A DNA stretch of 64,000 nt, taken from assembly GCF_014633365.1 (NCBI RefSeq), contig NC_068352.1, positions 16,587,310 to 16,651,309 on the forward strand, read 5' to 3'. Of the stretch, positions 11,791-22,100 are shown piece by piece; positions within the stretch are counted from its first letter, which is position 1, and the number at the start of each line of letters is the position of its first letter. The notes below the pieces were generated by a model. That model saw only the letters and a list, made by a program, of their open reading frames with translations. It was not told the DNA's origin and did not search any database. Position numbers and translations under genes: made by a program. Source of the DNA: Diospyros lotus. Its lineage: Eukaryota > Streptophyta > Magnoliopsida > Ericales > Ebenaceae.

Positions 11791-13364
11791 TTTCATCTTA
11801 AAAATCAAATGGAATATAGGATTCTTAATTTGCTCCCACCTATAATCCTAAACTAATGGCTCACTTAGAGTCACATCAACCTAAAAGGCCGAAAAATTAT
11901 TACATTTTGACCAAAAGGTAGGGTGGTTCAGGTTTCACTTAATTATGAAAATAATCTTCATTCATTGCTTACAAATACAATCTTCTTGGAATATTTAGAA
12001 GGCCGGAAATCTCATCTATATATATTAAGGATTAATTTAATAATTAAGGTATGTTTGATTGTATTACTTAAAATTTAATTTTAAATAATATTGTTTAGAA
12101 AACAAAAACCACTCCACTCCCTTCAAAAATAAATTCCATGAAAAAAATCTTTAAATGTTTGTACCATACATATTTTTTCATAGAAAAGTTAAGAATGTTT
12201 GATTGTTTCTTATAAAAAATGTGTAATAATTATATATTTTTCATGATAAATGTGTGCAATCAAACACACTTGAGTGTGTTTGATTGCACATTTAATCAAT
12301 GCATTTTCAATTTCTTAAGTGACTAATGTTTGATGTATTAAACTAAGATTATATATATATAATGCTACCCATTGTCACAAGGAAATGGTGAAGGTGTAGT
12401 AGTTTTGAGATAATATGTATTTATTGTAAATTTTTTTAGCCACAAACTAATTTTACTAATGAATGTTAAATGTATGGTGTTTTGTAACATTTTATCAACT
12501 AATTATAAGAGTATTCTTATAATTAAAAATAAGTATAATAAATACACCTTATTTTGTATTACCCCCTCCCTCCCTTTGTATTTAGGTTAGATTAAAATAA
12601 AAGAATTAAGCTAATGAACAAAACTGACAAATTGTTTAGCTCGAGTCTTCATATTGACTCATTTTAATATTAATATTATTTAAGTTAACAAAATCAGTTA
12701 AATTATAAGGATGATCCTTAATTGAATATTAGAAAAGGCTAAGTTACATTCAGTGTTAGGTCATTCCAAAAAGAATGAATTCAATAAAACGAGAAATTAT
12801 GGACATGGTTTATCAGAATTGTTATATTATTCGCATTGGACAATATATAATAATTGTCCGATACGAATAATTTGAAAAAGAAGGTGTGAGTCCCATAAGA
12901 GGGGTGGGGCCCATACATCACATCCCCTGTTAACACGTATCGACGCAGACAACATATCAACTCCCCATATTTCATTAGGTTTGGTTATGAACTTATGAAT
13001 AAAATTATGGTTTGTGGCAATTGATAAATAAAATCAAGATAGGTGACATTTTTCTAAACGAGATGAAAAATTAAGAGTTAACCCTGCTAATTAATCATTG
13101 CACTAACCTAATTATTAATTAGGGTTAACTCATGATTTTATTCATGAGTTTTATAGTCCTATATGTGGTGGACTAGGTCTATAAAATGTATTAGATTTTC
13201 TTCATGCCCATTTTATACCCCAAAGAAAAAAAAATAATACTGTGATGGAGTATTTACTAATTATTTTAAAAAATTCATTATTTTGATTAATGCTTAGTTG
13301 TGGTACTTAGAATGATCTAAAAGGTGAGTGAGTAAATAAGCAGATGTTGAACGCACGACAAATT
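11791..13364. other. AT-rich intergenic DNA
   Basis: No gene, RNA or element could be recognised. It contains a CCCCCTCCCTCCC pyrimidine tract near 12561 and a few weak inverted words; reading frames here are short and unlike any known protein. Confidence 0.5.
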
Positions 13365-13369
13365 ATGTT

Positions 13370-13545
13370 AGATGTACATCATTTTTGTACATCTAGGCTA
13401 CACAAAAGAATATTATGATCAAAATACCCTTCGTCTTCATTCGCCTCACGCGTCTCTATGCGTCTTATGAGGAATATTTTTGTCATTAATACACTTTTAT
13501 ATAGCCTAAAATATACACAAAAATATACCACTAATATTATTCTAT
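13370..13545. repeat. Short dispersed hairpin-bearing repeat, copy 2
   Basis: Second copy of the repeat at 6862-7040. It begins with the same ATGTACA/TGTACAT palindrome, then shares the same words in order, with roughly one base in six changed by eye. Confidence 0.6.
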
Positions 13546-13903
13546 ATATAGACACTAGGGAATATGCGAGGTAGAATACATATATAGTAAAGTTAATGTA
13601 TGACAAAGTCGAAGAGAGGCAACAATTATGTTTCCAGAACATTAATTTTGATGGATGCAGTCTCCAGACCTTATTATGATTGGTGGTTCATGCATTAATT
13701 TTGGATGCCCTCTTTGTAGCGACCACATTGTCATCAAAAACTTGGTCTCAAAAATAAAAAGTAATTCATATTAAAGAAAGGATAAAAATGTGTTAAAATT
13801 AATAGTAAAGACGAAAATAATCACAATACCAAATTTAAACTCACGATGATGCATACATATAGTAATGGGGTTGGGATATCATCTCATGATACAATCTTTT
13901 AAG

Positions 13904-14151
13904 TGGTAACAATCTTAGTGATCTTGTCTAAGATGTCTTTTCATACCTCAACTCAAGCTTAATAGCAACTCTTGCTATCACTGTGTTTGCATGAATCTTG
14001 ATGTTCATGTCTTCGATCACGCTAGAGAAGGTAACAATTCTAGTAATCTTATCTAAGTTGTATTTTCATACGTCAATCTTAATAGCACCTCTTGGAATCA
14101 CCGTCTTTGCGTGGCTCTCGATATTTGTATTTTCGATTACATTAGGGAAGG
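13904..14151. repeat. Two tandem copies of a ~122-bp unit
   Basis: GGTAACAATCTTAGTGATCT.. at 13904 is repeated from GGTAACAATTCTAGTAATCT at about 14030. Both units run through TTTTCATAC.TCAA, TTAATAGCA.CTCTT, ATCACnGTnTTTGC and end in a TCGATnACn..AGnGAA word. The copies differ at many positions, so the duplication is old. No coding sense is apparent. Confidence 0.6.
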
Positions 14152-14310
14152 TAAATTACAAGTTGGGTCTTTGGTTCTTGCGTAAGATTAGAATCAAACT
14201 CGCAACCCACCAAATTGATACTGACATATTACTCATCCGTTCACTTGATCTATATCTTGGTAACAACTTAATAAGACCTCTTCTTAGATATGTTTAGTGA
14301 ATTATCAATA

Positions 14311-14432
14311 ATTGTTAGTAAAAATTATTTTGTGTTTTGGAGACACTACGTTAGCATGTATCAAATTAACCATTGTTAGTAAAAATTATTTTGTGTTTTG
14401 GAGACACTACGTTAGCATGTATCAAACTAACC
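14311..14432. repeat. 61-bp tandem duplication private to copy A
   Basis: Units 14311-14371 and 14372-14432 both start ATTGTTAGTAAAAATTATTT and differ at a single position (AAATTAACC against AAACTAACC). Copy B of the larger duplication has only one unit, so this happened after the block duplicated. Confidence 0.85.
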
Positions 14433-15674
14433 ACGTTATGTCGCATTATCATGAATACATTGCGATATGTAATTAATATACGGCATTGATTTATAAATAT
14501 ATTTTAAAAAAATCATATTATCATTCATAAATTTATCATAATGTTCGCCTATATTCTTCATATAATTCTAATTGTAATTAGAAATGTTCCATCTTATCTC
14601 CCTCACAAGCTTTCACATACGATTTTGCTCCATGTTACTCTTTCCTATTCCGTAAACCATCTATTAGACTTCTTTACAGATTTTGTACAATTTTCTTTTT
14701 GTAAATTTATAAATAACATAATTAAATAGTAATATCACACTTATCAAATAACATAACATAACATAATATATAATTATTGTGTCACACGCAAAATCCTATT
14801 AAAAGATAAAAAAAGTCCAAAAATTCAAAATAATTTTTGGGCAGTAAATTTTTTAGGGGGTCCCGCACATGCAACACGCAAACTAAATAAATCGAACATT
14901 CAAAAATCCCTCCGAAAATTTTACAAAAGGAATAGACAATTATCCATAAAGAATTCTAACTCTAAAAGGATTTTAGAATATTAGGATAAATATCATTTAT
15001 AAAAATCTTATTTTTAATGGATTTCGAAATATCAAGATAGACGTTATCTATAAGAATTCTAATCCTAATCGATTCGAAAATATCAAGATAGACATTATTT
15101 GTGAGAATTTTAATTCTAAAGAATTCTAAAATATCAAGATAAATGTTATCTGTTAAAATCTTAATTTTAAACTATTTAGTATTACTCCATGTCCTTTTAT
15201 AAATAAGTAAACACTTATTCTATAAAAAAAATACGTCTTTAATACTTATTTCAATATAGTTTTTATCATCTTCAGTATTATCTAATTTAAGCATTGAAGT
15301 ATTTGCACGAGATCCTTCTCGCATCCTCTAACTATTTCTTTCCTTGCAGATTTAGGTGACTTGACGATAACGTTTTTAGTCAAATAAATTTATTATTATA
15401 TTTCGACAACAATAATAATATTATTATTGTAATAAATATATTTTTTTCCACTAAAATGAGATCGTTAAATTCAAACTGGCCAATATAAATCCATATCAAA
15501 ACTCGTGGCAGGGACACCTAAAATCACAGAAAAAGAATCAAATTGGGGCTGCAATTTCTAAAATTTGGAATTAATAATAGTAGGTGTGAAGAAAATTGGA
15601 AAAGTGAAAGCTTTTGTGTCCGGCCTGCCAGGAATGTGCAGCAATGTTCTTTAACTATAAGGGAAAGGGTTTTT

Positions 15675-15911
15675 TTTTTTGCCCAGGTAGCTCAACTGGT
15701 CGTAGATGGTGAAGTTTGGGATAAGGACCAAGGATCGAGTCTCGCCAGCGACAGTGTGAGAGCAATCTCTCAAGTGTGGGAGGTTCCTTGTGCACAGTAA
15801 ACACTGGTCTAGCCGCTGTGATCTGTTGAGTCACCATAATTAACATCCTCCTATATTTCTGTCGAGTAGAAGGTGGGGCACCCAAAATGAGCAACTACAG
15901 CTTTTGAGACA
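15675..15911 (+). mobile_element. tRNA-derived SINE with 14-bp target duplication (237 bp)
   Basis: The head reads GCCCAGGTAGCTCAACTGGT with an A-box-like word (TAGCTCAACTGG, 15688-15699). A B-box-like word (GGATCGAGTCT, 15732-15742) follows about 45 bases later, the spacing of a tRNA-type RNA polymerase III promoter. GGGAAAGGGTTTTT stands at both ends (15661-15674 and 15912-15925). The paralogous site near 31488 lacks the insert and reads straight through (AAGGGAGAGGGGTTCTAAAG), a natural empty site. The family was not identified. Confidence 0.82.
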
Positions 15912-16315
15912 GGGAAAGGGTTTTTAAAGATAGGGCCACGCGTTGTCTAACTGGGCCTAACTGGGCCTAACTGGGCTCATTGAATGACAGTCGTCCAAAT
16001 GGATGACAAAAGGTCACTCTATTAATTAATACACTTTAAATAAATTGATGTTAACCTATCAACATTTTTTTTAAAAAAAAATAAAAAATATTTATGTTAA
16101 ATATTTCAAATCATGAAGCATCTCGTGCAACCTTGATTAGTCAAGTGAAAGCTTTTGTGTTTGACTTCCCCGACGAGAATCTTTCGAATGAGACTCCCCT
16201 ACAGGTTTTAAAAACTCTACTGATTCAAAAGATTTGTTTACGATGAGTCTTCCAGAATCAAGGCTTAAGGGCATGGCTACTTCAATGACTCTTCAGGGTC
16301 TTCGGCCTTGATACT

Positions 16316-17051
16316 TAGGGATGACAATTGAAATTGAAATAGTGGTGGAATTAAATTGTAATTGAATCGGTCAACATAGTTAGAAATAATTTAATTAGAT
16401 AATGGTTTGATTTAAAAAAAAAAATGAATATTATTTCAATGAGTATAGTTTAATTATAATTTTCACTAAATTCGAATTAAAATTCGAACCGAAACCGAAT
16501 CGAATGTATTGGTTAATCGAACCAAATCAAACTGAATATATATATATATAATATTTATTTATTTAATATATTATATATACACATAATATATATATTGACT
16601 AATATATTTTTTTACAAATATTTTAACTAATGCATTACAAATATATAAAATATTTAACATTTATAAAATAATTAACAAATAAAAATAAAAACTTAATCTT
16701 AAATTATTTTATTTTTATGAATCAAATAATTATATTTAAGAAGTTTGAAATTAATTTGTAATTTTATGCAAGAAAAATATAATTTTATTAGAGTTTATCT
16801 TTGTTTGTTGTAGAGTTATCAAATTTTTTTATGAATGCTATTTGCAAGAGTTTGTTTTTATTTGTTGGTATGGATCAAAATAAAAAAATCATAATTAAAA
16901 CCAAAACCGAACCGAAATCGAATGGTTTAATTATGTTTTTTAATTTTTAAAACTAATGGGTAATGGTTTGGTTTTGATTTTAGTAGTTTAAATTTGATTT
17001 GATTATGATTTTGACAAAAATCTAAACTAAATCAAACCATTACCAACTCTA
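16316..17051. mobile_element. Non-autonomous hAT-like element, copy 2 (736 bp)
   Basis: Homologous throughout to 10513-11222 (shared GACAATT.AAAT, GGTCAAC..GGTTA, TAATATATTATATATA, CATAATATATATATT and GAGTTTnTCTTT words in order). It begins TAGGGATGACAATTG and ends with the reverse complement of TAGAGTTGGTAATGG. The flanking octamers do not match, so the target duplication is lost or the insertion was rearranged. It lies between the two copies of the segmental duplication. Confidence 0.62.
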
Positions 17052-17189
17052 TGCTTCTTGAAATTTTGGTTTGAATTTTCTAGAATACCCCCAAAACAAC
17101 TACACTTGTATTTCATGTATTCAATTTTTAATTTACTCACTTTAAGCCCTTTAAATTCTAAAGTATTTTTTCATACCCCAAGCCTACTA

Positions 17190-17829
17190 GCACCTCTTCT
17201 TAGATATGCTTAGTGAATTATCAATGTCTAGAGTAAAAATTATTTTGTGTTTCTAAGACACTATGTGACCATGTATCAAATTAATCATATTATGTTGTAT
17301 TATCATGAATACATTGCGACATGTAATTAATATACGATATTAATTTATAAATATATTTAAAAAATTATATTATCATTCATAAATTTATCATAATGTTCGC
17401 CTACATTCTTCATATAATTCCAATTGTAATTAGAAATGTTCCATCTTATCTCCTTCACAAGCTTTCAGACGATTTTGCTCCATGTTACACTTTCCTATTC
17501 TCTAGACCATTTATCAGACTTCTTTACAAACTTTGTAGAGTGTTTTTTTGTAAATTTATAAAAAAAAACATAATTAAATAGTAATATCACACTTGTTAAA
17601 AAACATAACATACCATAATTGTTGTGTCATAGATAAAAATTTATTAAAAGACCAAAAAATTCTAAAAACCCAAAATAACGCTTTAGGATAAAAGGTATAA
17701 ATTTATCTGTAAATGGGGGAGGAAGGTCCTGCACAATGCGCAAATTAGATAAATCTGACATTCAAAAATCGTTTTGAAGATTCTATGAAAAGAATAGACA
17801 ATTGTCTATAAAGAATTTTGGAATATTGG
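17190..17829. repeat. Tandem segmental duplication, copy B, left part
   Basis: Matches 14274 onward, including ATGTTCGCCTACATTCTTCATATAATTC-type sequence, up to GGAATATTGG where the Tat element begins. The last five bases (ATTGG, 17825-17829) are the target duplication of that insertion. Confidence 0.85.
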
Positions 17830-18219
17830 TCATGATACTGGACCAATCACTGAGGTTTGCCTCGAAGCAAGTACCTGCAAAGGCTGGGCCTTTAATCCCT
17901 CGGGAGAACTCCACACTCAAGTTAGCAGAAAAAAATACCCAAAAATGGAAAGTCACACAGTAGTCAGATCATCCATACCTGTAGAAGTTGACCTCTATTT
18001 AAAGATGGCGTAGAGCATACTCTGAAGAAATAAGATAACCTCTGAATAAGACATTGGAGATAATCTCGGTTGACCGAGTCAGGCTAGTTCAAAATCAAAT
18101 ATGGGATGAAGATCTAGATGACACATGACGCTTCCTGAGACAAGCATGTGGTGGCACCGGGTTGGTAGTCTTCGAGGGTAGTATAGTAATTTTGCCCTCA
18201 GTAAAATATCCCCTCACCA
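17830..18219 (-). repeat. 3' LTR of the Tat element
   Basis: 390 bp, matching 30372-30762. On the plus strand it begins TCATGATACTGG (TG mutated to TC) and ends CCCCTCACCA. A TATA-like word (TTTAAATAGAGG on the minus strand, about 17993-18004) is shared with the other LTR. Confidence 0.9.
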
Positions 18220-18233
18220 CTTGCCCCCTAACT
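18220..18233 (-). promoter_or_regulatory. Polypurine tract of the Tat element
   Basis: On the minus strand AGTTAGGGGGCAAG directly precedes the 3' LTR, the position where plus-strand DNA synthesis is primed in LTR elements. Confidence 0.6.
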
Positions 18234-18532
18234 CCTTGAGCTGTGAGGGTGAGGGGCTCGGGCAGCTGAAGGAGTAGTCCTCTAAGCTTTTCTGCTTTCC
18301 TGTAAAAAAGAGTTTTGCAAAAAATAAGTAAGATTAATGATCTCCATTATTGGCTCGCTTCCCAACTCAAAGTCCCATCACCCTTCACATGGCCCTCCAA
18401 GGACTCTATAAAAAGGGATATGGGCATGGTCCCCTCCTCTTAAGAATTATTGGAGTGAGAGCATTCTTGGAGTGGAGTAAAAAGGTGTGAGGTCTCCCCT
18501 CTATTCTTCCTTTTTTTTTTTCTTTTTTTTTG

Positions 18533-18536
<4 letters not shown>

Positions 18537-18568
<32 letters not shown>
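18537..18568. repeat. (TTA)n microsatellite
   Basis: About ten TTA units inside the 3' region of the Tat element, just upstream of the antisense ORF leader. Confidence 0.9.
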
Positions 18569-18582
18569 TGTTTTAGTTGTGT

Positions 18583-18797
18583 GGCCGAGACTAGCAGTCT
18601 CGGCCTCGCTGGTGGGGGCTGCAGCCTCAGGGTCGCGGTGGCCTCGGCTGCACGGCCGAGGTTGCGTGGCTCGGCCGCACGCACTAGCCGAGTGGCTTAG
18701 TTGGGCGCCTCGGCCGCGTGCACTGGCCGAGGCTGCGCGGGTCCTGCTGCCCTTTTTTTTTTGGGAGGGGGGGTGGCCGAGACCAGCGGTCTCGGCC
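18583..18797. repeat. GC-rich array of GGCCGAG / CTCGGCC palindromes
   Basis: Two perfect 9-bp-stem hairpins (GGCCGAGAC, 5-base loop, GTCTCGGCC) at 18583-18605 and 18775-18797 bracket about ten further GGCCGAG or CTCGGCC words. The array is strikingly GC-rich against the AT-rich surroundings. It lies within the Tat element upstream of the antisense ORF and downstream (on the minus strand) of pol. It could form RNA structure in either transcript or bind protein; function is inference. Confidence 0.7.
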
Positions 18798-19105
18798 TTG
18801 AGGCTTCTCTCCTCTTTTTTTTTTTTTTTTTTTGGGTGGGATCTCTTGACCCCTGTCTCTAATTGCTCTTTCTTGGCTGATTTTTTTCGTGCAGGCTTTT
18901 CACAGGGTGCGGGAGACTCTGAGCGGCGCCTTCAAGTTCAACAGGGGATGGACTGGCTCCCTTCTAAGGATTCTCTCGTGCATCTCTCTTTCATCTCTGG
19001 AATTCTTCTCATCAGCTGGTATTCATTTGCCTCTCTTCTCTTATTTTTTGTGGTTTTTCGTTGTCTCTCTTCCCCATATCACGTAGCTTTAGTAAGTCGA
19101 TCTCC

Positions 19106-22100
19106 ATGACCTCCTCTAGTAACTCGGATGGGAATAGCTCGAACTCTTTTAGCTCTTCTTCCCAGTCTGGTATGAAAATAGGAGACGCTGGGACCTCCCG
19201 GCCCCATCCTGATGCATCCTCTTTTGATAATGATACTGACCTAGAGTTAGAGCTCTATCATAGTGGGTTCCCTAATGACCTAACCCCTGCTTATTCTTCC
19301 TTGTCCGAGGATGAGATCTCCGGACTTGCTCGAAAATATCATCTCCCTATCACGGGCTATTGGTACTTTGCACCTTCCAACCTTAGAGCCCATCAATTCC
19401 CTCCTGGGGGTTTAACCATCTATAAAGCCTCTCTTGAAGCTGGGTGTCGGTTCCCTTTCGAATGCACCCTAGCTGAGATCTTTCGCCTCGTAGGGTTATC
19501 TCCTTCTCAGCTAGTGCCCAACCGGTGGTGGAACTTAGTCTCTTTCATTATATGTTGTCAGGGGAGAGGTATCGTCCCTAAAGCTGAGCTCTTCTTAAAA
19601 TTATTTCGCCTTATATGTGTTGATAAGTCCGAATTTCGCTACTCCTTCATGGCATATCCTGGCTGTAAGTTCCTCGTAAACACTCCGTCCTCTTTGAAAT
19701 GTTGGAAAAATCGATATTTTTTCATGGGATCTTCCTCCGTTACCATGGGTGTGCCCATCGCTTGGCGTCGGCCTCCCTTTACAAATTTTTCACGTGAAAT
19801 GTCCCATTTAGAGAGGAGGGATGCTGAGCTTTTGATGGGTTTGGAGCATGTTAGTACTGCCAGATTGATTAACGAGCAAACTCTGTCTCTCGGGGGTGTG
19901 TGTCGATACCCTTGCCCAGCAGCCGACATTCCCTTAGGTTAATTTTTTCAATCCTCTCGTTCCGCTTCATGTCTCCCATTTATGCGTACTTCTTTATCCT
20001 GACACTTGATCTTATTTTGTCATGTTTTGTAGCCAAGATGATTGACGTCGCGAAGTTGTGGGGGACCAATAAGCAGGCCACTGAAGAGGGTAAATGGACC
20101 CGGAAGAATGCCAAGAGACATACGAAAGACTCTTGGCTCCCACCTCGGCACAAAAAATTGAAGGCCACTGGGTCTCGTTCTTCTTTGCCCCAAGCTGAGG
20201 TAGGAGCACCGAGCCTCTTTCTGACATGATCGAGGGGGAAGCGTTCATTCTCGCCCGAGCTCTTCATCGACCAGACTAGAATGTTCATGAGTCAGACCAC
20301 AATAGTGAGGCTTGGGTGGCGACTCAGTTTATTCAGGTTCTACCAACTCAGGCGGACATCGAGGGGGCCGCGGATCTGATTTCGGAAACCTTGAAGTCGT
20401 GCTACTGTCAGGGCTTGGTTCAAGTTAGTTTCTCGGTCCTTTATCATGGTGAACTTTTGGTTCCCCCATATTCTAATCTTTGCTATTTGCATGCAGAGTA
20501 TTGTCGCTCAGAACGAGCTCCAGAGGCGAATGGCGAGGAACTCCCGTAAAATGCTCGAGTTGGATAATGCCCTTGCTGAGTGCCATAGGACCATCAAGCA
20601 GCGGGACGAGGATATGAGGGCTCAGCATCAACGATCCGCGGAGCTGGAGGAACACCTCCAAAGCCTTGAGATTAACCGCCATGCAACGGAGTGAGAGTTG
20701 AGGCGATTTAAACAGCGTGTTTGGGAGCTAGAGGAGAGATATTGTAATATCTCAAAATTTTAAAATAAATAATAATTATTCAAACCGGTGTTTGAGGACA
20801 TTATTGAATATTTGAGAATTTAAGAGAAAGTATTTATTTATGTGGTTTTGAGAAAAATAAGGAATTAAAGGTAATTAATTAAATTATTTGAAAATGGTTG
20901 ATAATTATTAATTATTGTATTTGTGGTGATTATTGAATATTTGTGGGTTAGGAAATATTAATTTATTTGGGTATTTGGAGATTTAAGAAAAATGTTTATT
21001 TATGTAATTTTGAGGAAATATGAAATTTAGGTATTTAATTAATTTATTTGGGAACATTTATGGAAATAAAGAAAAAAATTAAAGTAAATTAATTTAGTGA
21101 AATTTTTAGAAATTTCGGGGTGGAAGTGAAATAAGTCGAAGTTAAAATTTGGGGTGTATATGCTGCATTTGGAAGTTTTGGGGCAAGAGTCACTTTCTGG
21201 AAGTTGTGGGTGTTGCTGCAATTTAGGAGAAATGGGTGTGGATCACTTTAAAATTAAATCGAAGCATAATATCGTTGAAAGTGGGCGCGGGCGCGAGCGG
21301 TCGTGCGCGAGGGCGGTACGCGGTAGGTCGCGGGTTCGATCCGCGTGGGCGTGTGCGAGGTTGAGGGATTTTGCCAATTTTAATCGGCCAGGGAAGGGCT
21401 GAAACGACTTTGTTTCGGCCCTGAGGCGGTGGCCTCCTAGCGCAGCCCACAGGCTGCCACGTGGCCGCGTTCTGGCCACCCATTTTTGCCCATTTTAAGG
21501 CCCATTTCGGGCTGATTTCGCGCACAGAACACAAAAAGAAATGGAGAGAAGAAAATGGAGAAGAAGAACAGCACGCTGGGGGCCAATTTTGGGAGAAAAT
21601 TGAAGATTAAACTCTGTTTAATCGCGATTTAATTAGCTAGGTAAGTAAATAAATATGTAATAATCATTCTGTACGGTTGGAATTTCATTTTGGATCTAAT
21701 TTTATTAATTTTGGGAGTTTAATCTATTTTACAACATGTATTAATTTGGTAGCATTCAAACGTAAAAACGCTGTAATTAGCTTAAATGAGGCAAGCTCCC
21801 TCTACCCTTGCGATTTCCTTCCATTTTGTAAATTTTATGCATTTCCTTAATTCGTTTCGGTGTCGCGTATTAATTATATAAATAGAGGATGTTATTAGCG
21901 TGATTTAATTTAAATTAATATCAGACCCGTTGGGGTTTTATTTGTGGTGTGCCTACGTGAAATTTTAGACAACTAAATTATTTATATTACAGGGTTAGAT
22001 TTAAGTAATGCGAGCCACGATTTTATTAATCGCTATTAAATGTTTTACTTCGCAGCGGGAGTGCAAGAAAGGCAGGAAACTGCCATGTAAAGGCAAGCTC

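Larger units (their letters stand above)
14274..16110. repeat. Tandem segmental duplication, copy A
   Basis: From CCTCTTCTTAGATATG at 14274 to TTATGTTAAATATTTCAAA at 16110 this block matches 17190-17829 continued at 30768-31675. The two match almost base for base over the last 900 bp (for example AAATTCAAACTGGCCAATAT and GGGACACCTAAAATCA-like words). Copy A additionally holds a 61-bp internal duplication and a SINE; without them it is about 1.53 kb, close to the 1.55 kb of copy B. The block includes LTR-like sequence (TATAAAT near 15199, CTAATTTAAGCATTGAAGT near 15283). Confidence 0.85.

Noticed and set aside
18406..18684. Minus-strand 92-codon frame across the TTA microsatellite
   Set aside because: It reads through the microsatellite as poly-Ile and has no family resemblance.
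21290..21360. tRNA-like B-box (GGTTCGATCC) in GC-rich context
   Set aside because: No A box at the right distance and no cloverleaf could be drawn; it is part of the solo LTR 20743-23554.
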